NCBI GenBank assembly: GCA_019118325.1
Contig: DWZE01000069.1
Location: 1-64,000 of the forward strand
Direction of reading: 5' to 3'
Origin: Candidatus Bacteroides intestinavium
Lineage (GTDB): Bacteria > Bacteroidota > Bacteroidia > Bacteroidales > Bacteroidaceae
DNA length: 64,000 nucleotides
A program made the translations under genes and the position numbers. Of the stretch, positions 48,029-58,177 are shown piece by piece. Each line of letters opens with the position of its first letter. Position 1 is the stretch's first letter. The notes beneath the pieces are model-generated. The model was not told where the DNA came from. It saw only the letters and a program-made list of their open reading frames with translations, and did not search any database.

Positions 48029-50182
48029 ATGGGCAAGAAGAAAGAAAAACGAGAAAAGAAGGCGGGCAAACGCATGAGCAAGAAGCAACTGTCCGACCTG
48101 CTGACGGACTACCTGCACGAGAAAGGCAACGAAAGCGTGTCGCTGAAAAAGATATTCCAACAACTGCGCCTCACCACCCATCCGCTGAAAAGGCTGTGCA
48201 TGGACCTGCTGGACGAACTGAAAGAGGACGACTACATCACAGAGACGGAGCACCACGTCTACCGCTTGCACCAACGCGGCGTGGAGATGACAGGACGGTT
48301 CGTGCGCAAAAGTAACGGCAAGAACTCCTTCATCCCCGACGACGGAGGAGACCCCATCTTCATCGCCGAACGCAACTCCGCCCACGCCATGAACAACGAC
48401 CGCGTGCGCATAGCCTGCTACGCCCGCCGCCGGGGAAAAACAGCCGAAGGCGAGGTGCTGGAAATACTGGAGCGCGCCGCCGACAGCATCGTGGGCACCC
48501 TGGAGGTGACGCGCAACTATGCCTTCCTGCTGACCGAAAACCGCACGCTGGCCAACGACATCTTCATCCCCAAGGATAAACTGAAAGGCGGCAAGACGGG
48601 AGACAAGGCCGTGGTGAAAATCACCGAATGGCCGGACAAAGCCAAGAACCCCATCGGGCAAGTCGTCGACATCCTGGGCCGCGCAGGCGAGAACAACACG
48701 GAGATGCATGCCATCCTGGCGGAGTTCGGACTGCCCTACTCCTATCCGGAGAATGTGGAGGCGGCCGCGGACAAGATTCCGGACGAAATCCCCGCCGAAG
48801 AGATTGCCCGGCGCGAGGACTTCCGCCGCATCACCACCTTCACCATCGACCCGCGCGACGCCAAGGACTTCGACGACGCACTCTCCATACGAAGCCTGGG
48901 AGGCGGACTGTGGGAAGTGGGCGTACACATCGCCGACGTCACCCACTACGTGCGCGAAGGCACCGTCATCGACAAGGAGGCTCAACGGCGGGCCACGTCC
49001 GTCTATCTCGTGGACCGCACCATCCCGATGCTGCCCGAACGGCTCTGCAACCAGCTCTGCTCCCTCCGGCCGGACGAGGAGAAACTGGCGTACAGCGTCA
49101 TCTTCCAGATGGACGACAAGGCCGAGGTGAAGTCATCGCGCATTGTCCACACCGTCATCCGGAGCGACCGGCGCTTCACCTACGAAGAGGCACAACAGGT
49201 CATCGAAACAGGCGAGGGGGACTACAAGTACGAACTGCTGCAACTGGACCGCATGGCCAAGCTCTTGCGCGAACGGCGCATGGCAGGCGGCGCGCTGGAG
49301 TTCGACCGCGTGGAGGTGAAGTTCGAGATTGACGAGAAGGGCAAACCGCTGCGCGTTTACTTCAAAGAGTCGAAAGATGCCAACAAGCTGGTGGAGGAAT
49401 TCATGCTGCTGGCCAACCGCACCGTGGCCGAAGCCGTCGGGCGCGTGCCCAAAGGCAAGAAGGCGAAGGTCTTCCCCTATCGCATACACGACCTGCCCGA
49501 CCCCGCCAAACTGGACACGCTGGCGCAGTTCATCGGCCGCTTCGGCTACAAACTGCGCACGGCAGGCAGCCGGAGCGACCTCTCCAAATCCATCAACCGC
49601 CTGCTGACGGACGTCAAAGGCAAGAAGGAACAGAACCTCATCGAGACCGTTTCCATCCGAGCCATGCAGAAAGCATGCTACTCCACACACAACATCGGAC
49701 ACTATGGACTGGGATTCGAATACTACACGCACTTCACCTCGCCCATCCGACGCTATCCGGACATGATGGTACACCGCCTGCTCACGAAGTATCTGGACGA
49801 ACACGGCCGAACCGTCAGCGAGAAAAAATACGAGGACCTGTGCGAGCACAGCAGCGCCATGGAGCAACTGGCCGCACAGGCCGAGCGGGCCAGCGTGAAG
49901 TACAAACAGGTGGAGTTCATGCAGAAACACGTGGGACAGGTGTACGACGGGGTCATCTCCGGCGTCACCGAGTGGGGCCTCTACGTGGAACTGAACGAAA
50001 ACAAATGCGAGGGCATGATTCCCATCCGCGACCTGGACGACGACTACTACGAGTATGACGAGAAGAACTACTGCCTGCGCGGACGGCGCAAGAAACAGGT
50101 CTACAGCCTGGGCGACGCCATCACGGTGAAGGTGGCCCGCGCCAATCTGGAGAAGAAGCAGCTGGACTTTGCGCTGGCGTAA
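48029..50182 (+). CDS. rnr: Ribonuclease R
   Basis: FTIDPRDAKDFDDALSIRSLGGGLWEVGVHIADVTHYV; YTHFTSPIRRYPDMMVHRLL; C-terminal S1 domain GQVYDGVISGVTEWGLYVELNENKCEGMI. Confidence 0.95.
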   Translation: MGKKKEKREKKAGKRMSKKQLSDLLTDYLHEKGNESVSLKKIFQQLRLTTHPLKRLCMDLLDELKEDDYITETEHHVYRLHQRGVEMTGRFVRKSNGKNSFIPDDGGDPIFIAERNSAHAMNNDRVRIACYARRRGKTAEGEVLEILERAADSIVGTLEVTRNYAFLLTENRTLANDIFIPKDKLKGGKTGDKAVVKITEWPDKAKNPIGQVVDILGRAGENNTEMHAILAEFGLPYSYPENVEAAADKIPDEIPAEEIARREDFRRITTFTIDPRDAKDFDDALSIRSLGGGLWEVGVHIADVTHYVREGTVIDKEAQRRATSVYLVDRTIPMLPERLCNQLCSLRPDEEKLAYSVIFQMDDKAEVKSSRIVHTVIRSDRRFTYEEAQQVIETGEGDYKYELLQLDRMAKLLRERRMAGGALEFDRVEVKFEIDEKGKPLRVYFKESKDANKLVEEFMLLANRTVAEAVGRVPKGKKAKVFPYRIHDLPDPAKLDTLAQFIGRFGYKLRTAGSRSDLSKSINRLLTDVKGKKEQNLIETVSIRAMQKACYSTHNIGHYGLGFEYYTHFTSPIRRYPDMMVHRLLTKYLDEHGRTVSEKKYEDLCEHSSAMEQLAAQAERASVKYKQVEFMQKHVGQVYDGVISGVTEWGLYVELNENKCEGMIPIRDLDDDYYEYDEKNYCLRGRRKKQVYSLGDAITVKVARANLEKKQLDFALA

Positions 50183-50195
50183 GGAAGGGGCAGCA

Positions 50196-50870
50196 TCATC
50201 CGCCGGCCCGCGTGCGGTAGTCCAGCGTGCCGTCAACCCAGGCAACAGACCTGGCCAGGCGCGACACGGCCTCCGCATCGTGACTCACCAGGACGACGGC
50301 ACACGTGCGGTTGATCTCCGCCAGCAGGTCATAAAGACGGGTCGTCGAGTCCCTGTCCATGTAGGTATCCGGCTCGTCGAGCACAATAACTTCCGGGTCG
50401 GAGATGACCGCACGGCCCAGCAAAGCACGTTGCAGCTGTCCGCCACTCAGCGACCCGATGGCACGGTTGCCCAACCCTTCCAGCCCCATACGGGCCATCA
50501 CGCTACGGGCTTGGGCACGGTCGGCGGCCGTATAACGGTACACAAGCGGCCGGCGACCGGACAGGCCGGAAAGCACCGCTTCCTCCACCGTAATGGGAAA
50601 CTTGCGGTCGATGCTGCTGTATTGGGGCAGGTAGCCCATGGCAAACCTACGCACGCCGGCACCGCCACGGGCGGAATGGTAGACGATTTCGCCGGCGGCA
50701 GGCTTCAACAGGCCCAATATGCAGCGGACCAGCGTCGTCTTACCCCCGCCATTGGGACCGACGATGCCCAGGAAGTCACGCTCATACACCGTCAGGTTCA
50801 CATCCGTCAGCACGGTCTTGACGCCATAGGCCACGCGCAGGTTCTTTATTTCAATCAAGGGAACAGGCAT
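50196..50870 (-). CDS. Metal ABC transporter ATP-binding protein (ZnuC/MntB-like)
   Basis: GPNGGGKTTLVRCILGLLKP (Walker A), SLSGGQLQRALLGRAVISDPEVIVLDEPDTYMD (signature/Walker B). Confidence 0.9.
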   Translation of the reverse strand: MPVPLIEIKNLRVAYGVKTVLTDVNLTVYERDFLGIVGPNGGGKTTLVRCILGLLKPAAGEIVYHSARGGAGVRRFAMGYLPQYSSIDRKFPITVEEAVLSGLSGRRPLVYRYTAADRAQARSVMARMGLEGLGNRAIGSLSGGQLQRALLGRAVISDPEVIVLDEPDTYMDRDSTTRLYDLLAEINRTCAVVLVSHDAEAVSRLARSVAWVDGTLDYRTRAGG

Positions 50871-50892
50871 GAGAAGAGGGAATCGGATGAGG

Positions 50893-52167
50893 TCAAGGAT
50901 TCGGAACTAATGATTCAGCCACATGCAGCATCTCCGCCGGCCAGTCATAGGCCAACGGATTGACGTCCACCACCCGCGTGCCGGTCTGCCGGGCAATCTG
51001 CGCGGCATTGCGCCGGTCAAACTCAGGCTGCACAAAGATAACGCGCACCCCCGCTTCGCGGCACGTGTCCACCAGCGCCTTCAGATAGGCCGGCGTAGGC
51101 TCCTTGCCCCCGGCCTCGATAGGTATCTGACGAAGCCCATAGTCGCGGGCGAAATAAGACAGAGCCGGATGATAAATCATGAACGCACGATCGGCATCGG
51201 GACGGGCCAACAGGACACGGCACAAGCTGTCCGTGCGGTCAATGACACGGCACAGGCTGTCGTACCGCTGCCGGTAGAAGGATTCACCCGCCGGATCCAG
51301 GCGGGTCAGGGCCTGCGTGATACCTCCGGCCATCAGACGGGCATTCAAGGCGGAATTCCAGACGTGAGGCTCTACACCCCCCTCCGGATGATGACCGTGT
51401 TCACGAATCAAGTCGATGCCTTCGGACAAGTCGAAGACCTGCAGGTCCGGTGCATTGGCGGTCAACCGCTCCGCCCACACTTGTTCAAAGCCCAAATAAC
51501 CCGTGCGAAGCCAAGCCCGGCTTCCGGACAGGTCCACCAATTGCCGGGGCGTAGGGTCGTAGGTCTCGGGGCTGGCTCCCTTGGGCACAAGACTGACTAC
51601 CCGGAAACGGTCGCCTGCCACCGCCTCCGTCAAATAACGGACAGGCTCAATGCTCACCGTAACGACCGGCTTGTCCGTCCCGGCCGTGCGCGGCGCGCAG
51701 GAAGACAAGACCCCCATCAGGGCCAGCAACATCACGACGTAGCGCGCCAACTTGCCCGCAAACATGGACAAAGTCGTCAACGTCAGGTTGCTGCGCATGA
51801 AGCCCAAAGCCACGGCAATAGCCTCGCCCACGAAAGGCAGGAAAGCAAAAAAAGCCATCAGCGCACCGCGCCCTTGCAGAAAACGCTGCATACGCTCCAC
51901 CTTCTCCGGCTTCACGCCCAGATATTTCTCAATCCAGTCCGTACGCCCCAGACGCCCCAGCCAATAACACGTGAGGCCACCCAGCGTATTACCCAACGAA
52001 GCCGACAGCACACAAGCCCACGGTTTCAGGCCCATGGCCACCAGAGCCGCCATCACCAGTTCCGAACTGAAAGGCACAATGCTGCCCGCCAATAAAGCAG
52101 ACAGAAACAGGCCCACATAGCCCCAGTCCGTCAGCAACCGTATCAACGCATCTAAGAAAGCATCCAT
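50893..52167 (-). CDS. DedA/YqaA (VTT)-like membrane domain fused to a ZnuA-like metal-binding substrate-binding protein
   Basis: N-terminal MDAFLDALIRLLTDWGYVGLFLSALLAGSIVPFSSELVMAALV...GNTLGGLTCYWLGR; then VVMLLALMGVLSSCAPRTAGTDKPVVTVSIEPVRYLTEAVAGDRFRVVSLVPKGASPETYDPTPRQLVDL; start re-assigned from 52377 to the internal Met. Confidence 0.75.
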   Translation of the reverse strand: MDAFLDALIRLLTDWGYVGLFLSALLAGSIVPFSSELVMAALVAMGLKPWACVLSASLGNTLGGLTCYWLGRLGRTDWIEKYLGVKPEKVERMQRFLQGRGALMAFFAFLPFVGEAIAVALGFMRSNLTLTTLSMFAGKLARYVVMLLALMGVLSSCAPRTAGTDKPVVTVSIEPVRYLTEAVAGDRFRVVSLVPKGASPETYDPTPRQLVDLSGSRAWLRTGYLGFEQVWAERLTANAPDLQVFDLSEGIDLIREHGHHPEGGVEPHVWNSALNARLMAGGITQALTRLDPAGESFYRQRYDSLCRVIDRTDSLCRVLLARPDADRAFMIYHPALSYFARDYGLRQIPIEAGGKEPTPAYLKALVDTCREAGVRVIFVQPEFDRRNAAQIARQTGTRVVDVNPLAYDWPAEMLHVAESLVPNP

Positions 52168-53144
52168 AAATTCAACAGATAAATAAAGAATCCCGCCCAC
52201 AAGACGGAAATAAAGAAGAGATTGGCCGCGCGTCCCCGCGTCAGCACAAACAAGTGGCCAACCAACACGCTGACACAGACCGCCAATGCCGACAACAGGC
52301 CGACACAAAGCAATGGTTGCAATGCGATGGCCAGGAAAAGACACACACACAGCAGGACAAAGAACCGCAGGCTGCAACGCGTGCGTATCTTGTCATCAAA
52401 CCCGCGGGCCAACGCATGACTGCCTGCCACCAGAAACAGCACCAGGAGATAGGCCAACGTTCCCCAATCCCGTCCTTCAAATCCCTGAAAAACAGGGGAG
52501 AACCGAACCATCTCGTTAAATGGCGCCGTAAACAGCTCCATCTCGCCGTAGAACCAAGCATGCCCCAGCAGAAACCAGAAAGGGAACATCCAGCCCAACA
52601 ACGAGCCGAAAAAGCTACGAAGCGACAGGGCTTGCAGGCTATAAGCCCCTATCCAATACAAGGGTACGAAAAACGTCAGCGAGGGTACGAAGAGTGCCCC
52701 TACTCCCACACAACCCGTCGCCAGGAACAAGTCTGTCGGCGCAGCAGGACTGCGGTAAGCACGGAACAGGAAGAAAAGCGAACCGACGATGGCCACTCCA
52801 GCAAGGTGTCCGGCCTGCAATCCGTACCAATCGGGACTGAGCGACACCAACAACAGATAGACCGCCGACTGAAACGAGGCCCGCTGACGGATAAGACCAT
52901 AAGCGTTGTTGAGCAATATCAACAGATAGGCTGTCAGGATATGAACCAATAATCCTCCCCACCACAACACCATATCCGGCAAACCACCCACCAACTGTCC
53001 CCAAAGCGAGTTGTCCCTATCCGGAAGCCCGACAGAAGGCTGTGCCACCTGCACCACCAAGCGGCACAACACGGCCACAAGCAACGCCGCGGGCAGCGTG
53101 TACCGCCCGGACGTCACTCTGTATTGCAAACGCCTTTCCGCCAT
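52152..53144 (-). CDS. Polytopic membrane protein of unknown function
   Basis: 330 aa with many predicted hydrophobic helices; overlaps the DedA start by 16 nt. Confidence 0.7.
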   Translation of the reverse strand: MAERRLQYRVTSGRYTLPAALLVAVLCRLVVQVAQPSVGLPDRDNSLWGQLVGGLPDMVLWWGGLLVHILTAYLLILLNNAYGLIRQRASFQSAVYLLLVSLSPDWYGLQAGHLAGVAIVGSLFFLFRAYRSPAAPTDLFLATGCVGVGALFVPSLTFFVPLYWIGAYSLQALSLRSFFGSLLGWMFPFWFLLGHAWFYGEMELFTAPFNEMVRFSPVFQGFEGRDWGTLAYLLVLFLVAGSHALARGFDDKIRTRCSLRFFVLLCVCLFLAIALQPLLCVGLLSALAVCVSVLVGHLFVLTRGRAANLFFISVLWAGFFIYLLNLWMLS

Positions 53145-53158
53145 GCACCTACTCTACC

Positions 53159-54433
53159 TCAAAGATCAAAACCGATGTCGCGACGGAAGTATTTCTTGTC
53201 GAACCGGATTTGCTCGGCCACCCGGTAACTCTGAGCCAGTGCCTCTTCCTTCGTGGCACCATACGAGCATACAGCCAGTACACGGCCCCCCGAGGTAACC
53301 ACATCCGTACCCGACACGGCCGTCCCGGCGTGGAACAGGATGCTGCCTCCACGGGCAGCTTCGTCCAGCCCCGTGATGACCTTTCCTTTCTCGTAGGCTT
53401 CGGGATAACCGCCGCTGACCATCATGACGCAGGCGGCCGCACGCGGGTCCGCCTCAACGGGATGTTGGTCCAGTTCGCCCTGCCAGGTGGCTTCCAACAG
53501 CTCCACCAGGTCGCTCTTGAGGCGCAGCATGACACTCTCTGTCTCGGGGTCGCCCATGCGGACGTTATACTCAATGACATAAGGATTGCCCCCCACGTTC
53601 ATCAATCCCAGGAAAATAAAGCCTTTGTAGACAATATCCTCCTCGGCCAGACCGCGGACGGTCGGCTCGATGATGCGGGTACGCACTTTCTCCATGAACA
53701 CCTCGTCGGCAAAGGGGACGGGCGTCACACTGCCCATACCACCCGTATTCAGGCCTTTGTCACCCTCACCGATGCGCTTGTAGTCCTTAGCCACCGGCAA
53801 CACCTGATAGTGCGTGCCGTCGGTCAGCACGAAGACACTACACTCAATGCCGCTCAGATATTCCTCAATCAGCACCGTGGCACTGGCCTGGCCGAACATG
53901 CCGCCAAGCATCTCCTGCAACTCACGCTTCGCCTCGTCCAGCGTAGGGAGAATCAGCACACCCTTGCCGGCGCAAAGCCCGTCGGCTTTCAGCACATAAG
54001 GAGCGGAAAGGGTTTCGAGGAAAGCCAGTCCTTCAGCCAGGTTGGCAGCCGTCACGCTGAGGTGGCGCGCCGTAGGAATGCCGTGGCGCAGCATGAAATC
54101 CTTGGCAAAATCCTTGCTCCCCTCCAATCTTGCCCCCGACCGGGAAGGACCAATGACGGCGATGTGGCGTGTGGCCTCATCTTCCTGAAAAGCATCGTAG
54201 ATGCCCTGCACCAGCGGGTCTTCGGGACCTACAACCACCATCTGCACGTCATGCTCCAAGGCGAATTGCTTGATGGCAGGGAAATCCGTCGCCTTCAAGG
54301 GGACATTCTCACCCACCTCACGCGTACCGGCATTGCCCGGCGCGATGTACAGTTTGTCCACACGGTTGCTTTGGGCTATCTTCCACGCCAATGCGTGTTC
54401 GCGGCCGCCCGAGCCGAGTAATAAGATGTTCAT
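53159..54433 (-). CDS. purD: Phosphoribosylamine-glycine ligase
   Basis: [73 protein letters not shown]. Confidence 0.97.
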   Translation of the reverse strand: MNILLLGSGGREHALAWKIAQSNRVDKLYIAPGNAGTREVGENVPLKATDFPAIKQFALEHDVQMVVVGPEDPLVQGIYDAFQEDEATRHIAVIGPSRSGARLEGSKDFAKDFMLRHGIPTARHLSVTAANLAEGLAFLETLSAPYVLKADGLCAGKGVLILPTLDEAKRELQEMLGGMFGQASATVLIEEYLSGIECSVFVLTDGTHYQVLPVAKDYKRIGEGDKGLNTGGMGSVTPVPFADEVFMEKVRTRIIEPTVRGLAEEDIVYKGFIFLGLMNVGGNPYVIEYNVRMGDPETESVMLRLKSDLVELLEATWQGELDQHPVEADPRAAACVMMVSGGYPEAYEKGKVITGLDEAARGGSILFHAGTAVSGTDVVTSGGRVLAVCSYGATKEEALAQSYRVAEQIRFDKKYFRRDIGFDL

Positions 54434-54561
54434 AAAAGTATAGTTTAATGATGAATGAAGAACGATGATGTATGAAGAACCGGCCGTACGGACTAAGCAT
54501 CGGCCTTTTCTTCTTCTTCTTCATCTTCCCTCATTCCCTTGTTTTTAATTGCTTGAATTCT

Positions 54562-56778
54562 TCATTTCCGCAAATAGTCGTCGAAGTAGCGCGTAATCTT
54601 CTCGTGCAGGTGCACACGGTCCCGTCCCAACACATTGTGGTCATGTCCCGGATAGATGAAGAGATCGGGATAGGTGCGGGCATCCACGCAGGCCTTCATG
54701 AAGGACAGCGTATGCTGGGGCACGCACGTGCGGTCATGGTCATCATGGATGATAAGCAGGTGTCCCTTCAGTTGTCCGGCCAACTGCTTGAGGTCGCTGC
54801 CGGCATAGCCTTCGGGATTGGCCTGGGGCGTATCCATGTAGCGCTCGCCATACATCACCTCGTAATACTTCCAGTCAATGACCGGCCCGCCGGCCACACC
54901 CACCCGGAAGAGGTCGGGATAGCGCAGGACGAGCCCCGTGGTCATGTGACCGCCGAAACTCCAGCCATGCACACCGATGCGCCCGCCATCCACATAGGGC
55001 AATGTGCGGAGCCACTCGGCAGCCTTGGCCTGGTCCTTGCCCTCCTCGATGCCAAGATGGCGGAACGTGCAATTCTCAAAAGCCAGTCCGCGGTTGCTGC
55101 TGCCACGGTTGTCGATGGTGAACAGGATGTATCCCCGGTTGGCCATATAGAGGTCCCAGCCACGGGCGGCATACATATAGTTGGAAGCCAGCATCTGCGC
55201 GTGGGGACCGCCATAGACATAGACAATGACAGGATATTTCTTGGCCGGGTCAAAGTCTGCCGGCTTCAGCATCCGCCAATAAAGGGTGGTAGTATCGTCG
55301 GCGGCCTTCATCGTGCCGGTCTCGACAAGAGGCATGACCAGTCCGGCAAAGGGGTCAGGCGCCGTCAGCAGGCGTGCTGTAACTCGGGCGTTGGCGGTAG
55401 ACACCAGGTCGATGTTTCGCGGCACGTCGGGAGTGGAATACTTGTCTATCAGATAGGTGCCCGACTTGGACAATTGGGCCGTGTGTACGCCCTCGCCGTT
55501 ATCCAAAGCGGTCATCCGGCCGTCCTTCACACGCACCTTATATATATTGGTCTGCATGGGCGACTCTTTCGTACCTGCAATGTAGACTTCTTTCTTCTTC
55601 TCGTTGAAGCCCAGGACAGACTGCACCAGCCACGGGCCTTCGGTCAGCTGCGTGTGCATGTATTCGGATGTATATCTGCTGCCGAAGTCCGTCTCGTAGG
55701 TCTCGGGATATTTCCGTTTACTGAGGTCGAAGAGGTAGAGGTGGTTGAAACCGTCGCGCTGGCTCTGGTAGATGAACTTCGTGTCGTCCCAAGGCAGGAA
55801 AACGATAGGGTTCTGAGGCTCCACGTACTTCGGATGTTCCTCGGTGTAGAGTGTCTCGGCCAGCTTGCCGGTCTGTGCGTCATAGCGGCACAACTTTGCA
55901 CAGTTCTGGTCGCGGTTCACCTCGATGAGGTACAGGGACTGCCCGTCAGGACTCCAGGATATGTTGGTAAAGTAGCGGTCAGTGGGGTCGCCTGTCTCCA
56001 AGTAGAGAGTTTGCCTGGTATCGGGATGGTAGATGCCCACCTGCACCTGATGGCTGGTCATGCCGGCCATGGGATAGCGGATAGGTTCCAACTCGCCCAC
56101 ACGGGCGGTGATGTCCACCAGCGGATACTCCGTCACCATGCTTTCGTCCATGCGGTAGAAGGCCAGGAGTGTCCCCGCCGGACTCCAGAAAGTCCCCTTG
56201 TAGATGCCGAATTCATTGCGGTGCACGCTCTGTCCGCACACCACGCCCTCCGGCTCCTGCGTGACGGCCTCTCCATCCACGTAGAGGTTGTTCTTCAGCG
56301 TATAGGCCACATGGCCGCTCACCGTGTTATAATCCACGTTGGCAGCGCCTTCCTCCGTTTCCCGCACGAAGGTAACACGCTTTTGCGTCCAGTCGTAGGT
56401 GATGAACTTGCCGTGCAGGGACAGCAGAGCCTGCGTCTTGTCGGCCCAAGGATAGCTCAGACCGTAGAGGTGGCTCGCCTGCCCCAAGTTGTCGGCCCCG
56501 AGCGCCGCATTGAGTTCTTCGCGGGTCAGGACCAGCGTCTCGCGGCCCGTCTTCGGGTCGACGGCCATCAGCGAGTCAATGCCGGGTTTCATAGCGGTGT
56601 CGCCCCACCATTGCAGGCCATAGAGGTCTTCGGTGTAGCGATAGGTCTCACCGCCGGGGATGAGGTCTTCCAACGTGGGCATCCGCAGGGAGGTCGCGGT
56701 GCCCGATACAGAATCTTGTGCCATAAGCATAGCCGGCGCCATCAGCAGGGCGCACATCGTTTTAATCAGCCGTTTCAT
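54562..56778 (-). CDS. S9 family peptidase (dipeptidyl peptidase IV-like)
   Basis: MKRLIKTMCALLMAPAMLMAQ signal peptide (start moved in from the 57105 ORF); VYGGPHAQM, GRIGVHGWSFGGHMTTGLVLRYPD (GWSFGG), catalytic HDDHDRTCVPQHT/YPGHDHNV. Confidence 0.93.
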   Translation of the reverse strand: MKRLIKTMCALLMAPAMLMAQDSVSGTATSLRMPTLEDLIPGGETYRYTEDLYGLQWWGDTAMKPGIDSLMAVDPKTGRETLVLTREELNAALGADNLGQASHLYGLSYPWADKTQALLSLHGKFITYDWTQKRVTFVRETEEGAANVDYNTVSGHVAYTLKNNLYVDGEAVTQEPEGVVCGQSVHRNEFGIYKGTFWSPAGTLLAFYRMDESMVTEYPLVDITARVGELEPIRYPMAGMTSHQVQVGIYHPDTRQTLYLETGDPTDRYFTNISWSPDGQSLYLIEVNRDQNCAKLCRYDAQTGKLAETLYTEEHPKYVEPQNPIVFLPWDDTKFIYQSQRDGFNHLYLFDLSKRKYPETYETDFGSRYTSEYMHTQLTEGPWLVQSVLGFNEKKKEVYIAGTKESPMQTNIYKVRVKDGRMTALDNGEGVHTAQLSKSGTYLIDKYSTPDVPRNIDLVSTANARVTARLLTAPDPFAGLVMPLVETGTMKAADDTTTLYWRMLKPADFDPAKKYPVIVYVYGGPHAQMLASNYMYAARGWDLYMANRGYILFTIDNRGSSNRGLAFENCTFRHLGIEEGKDQAKAAEWLRTLPYVDGGRIGVHGWSFGGHMTTGLVLRYPDLFRVGVAGGPVIDWKYYEVMYGERYMDTPQANPEGYAGSDLKQLAGQLKGHLLIIHDDHDRTCVPQHTLSFMKACVDARTYPDLFIYPGHDHNVLGRDRVHLHEKITRYFDDYLRK

Positions 56779-58165
56779 AAGGGGTATTTGTATCAGTCTT
56801 CGGTTTCTCTTGTTGTTCTCCGGCCTCGCGTCGTTTCCGCTCCGGATAGGATTCGCCCGAACGGGGACGATGGTCGCGCTCGGGCCGGCGACGTTCCTTC
56901 TCGTCCGCACGGAAAGGGCGGCGCGGACCCGACGGACGGCGGTCACGGGAATCGCGTGCCTCGCCACGCCGCTCACGACGGTTGTCCGCATGGGGCTTGT
57001 CCAACGCCTCGCCGCCCTCGCGGAATTCCTTGTACTTGCCGTCGAATATCTCATACTTGCGGAACTCGCAATCCAGGCCTCCGTTCTGCAAGGGGATACG
57101 GGCACTGGGCTTCAGGCCTATCTGGTCGAAGCATTCATCCCGATAGGACAGGATCCAGGCTGTATTGCCCGTGAAGGCATGCTTCAGCCGCTCGCCTATC
57201 ATCCGGTACAGTCCCAGCAGGTCGGTGGAGGAGATGCGCTCGCCATAGGGCGGGTTGGTGATGATGATGGCCTTGTCCTGCGGCTGCTCGAATTGCTGGA
57301 AGGGCTGCACCTTCAGCACGATATCGCGCCCCGCTCCCGCCGCTTTCACGTTGCGCTGGGCAATGGCATTGGCCTTGATGGAATTGTCATAACCGTATAT
57401 CTTGTATTCGAAGTCGCGCTCCTGGCTGTCGTCGTTGTAGATGCGCTCCAGCAGGTCGGCATCGAAGTCCGGCCAATGCTCGAAGGCATACCCCCGGCGG
57501 AAGAGTCCCGGAGCGATGTTCCGCGCAATAAGGGCGGCCTCGATGGGGATGGTGCCCGACCCGCACATCGGGTCGATCAGGTCGCATTCTCCCTTCCAGC
57601 CCGTCAGCAGGATCATGCCGGCGGCCAGCACCTCGTTCAGCGGCGCCTCGACGGCTTCCTGGCGGTAGCCGCGGCGGTGCAGGGATTCGCCGCTGCTGTC
57701 CAGCGACAGGGTGCAGTCAGTCTGGGCGATATGGATGTTCAGCAGGACATCCGGCTTGGTGATACTGACGCTGGGACGCTTGCCCGTCTTCTCGCGGAAG
57801 TAGTCGGCAATGGCATCCTTCACGCGGTAGGACACGAACTTGCTGTGGCGGAAGTCCTCGCTGAACACGGTGGCGTCCACGGCGAAGGTCTTGGAAGGGT
57901 CCAGGTAGTCCTCCCAGCGGATTTCCTTCACAGCCTCGTAGACGGCATCGGCGTCGGCAGCAGTAAAGTGCTTGATGGGCCGCAGGATACGCAAGGCGGT
58001 GCGCAGGCAAAAGTTGGCGCGGTACAGCATCTCCTTGTCGCCCGTGAAGGCCACCATGCGTCGCCCCGTCTGAATATTGTCGGCGCCCAGCGTGGTCAGC
58101 TCGGCGGCCAGTACTTCTTCCAAGCCTTGGAAGGTCTTGGCAATCATCTCAAAGGTTTGTTCCAT
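56762..58165 (-). CDS. THUMP-domain class I SAM-dependent RNA methyltransferase (RlmL/YcbY-like)
   Basis: LIDPMCGSGTIPIEAALIARNIAPG; AIIITNPPYGERIS (NPPY); basic C-terminal tail. Confidence 0.92.
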   Translation of the reverse strand: MEQTFEMIAKTFQGLEEVLAAELTTLGADNIQTGRRMVAFTGDKEMLYRANFCLRTALRILRPIKHFTAADADAVYEAVKEIRWEDYLDPSKTFAVDATVFSEDFRHSKFVSYRVKDAIADYFREKTGKRPSVSITKPDVLLNIHIAQTDCTLSLDSSGESLHRRGYRQEAVEAPLNEVLAAGMILLTGWKGECDLIDPMCGSGTIPIEAALIARNIAPGLFRRGYAFEHWPDFDADLLERIYNDDSQERDFEYKIYGYDNSIKANAIAQRNVKAAGAGRDIVLKVQPFQQFEQPQDKAIIITNPPYGERISSTDLLGLYRMIGERLKHAFTGNTAWILSYRDECFDQIGLKPSARIPLQNGGLDCEFRKYEIFDGKYKEFREGGEALDKPHADNRRERRGEARDSRDRRPSGPRRPFRADEKERRRPERDHRPRSGESYPERKRREAGEQQEKPKTDTNTPYETAD

Positions 58166-58177
58166 ATAATAGGTCTG

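Noticed and set aside
52168-52377. N-terminal extension of the DedA-ZnuA ORF
   Set aside because: It overlaps the upstream membrane-protein gene in another frame; the Met at 52167 gives a normal DedA start.
56779-57105. N-terminal extension of the S9 peptidase ORF
   Set aside because: The upstream part is Arg/Ser-rich out-of-frame methyltransferase sequence; a clear signal peptide starts at 56778.
54472-57174. 900-aa plus-strand ORF opposite the S9 peptidase
   Set aside because: Antisense shadow of a confidently identified peptidase gene; no recognisable domain.
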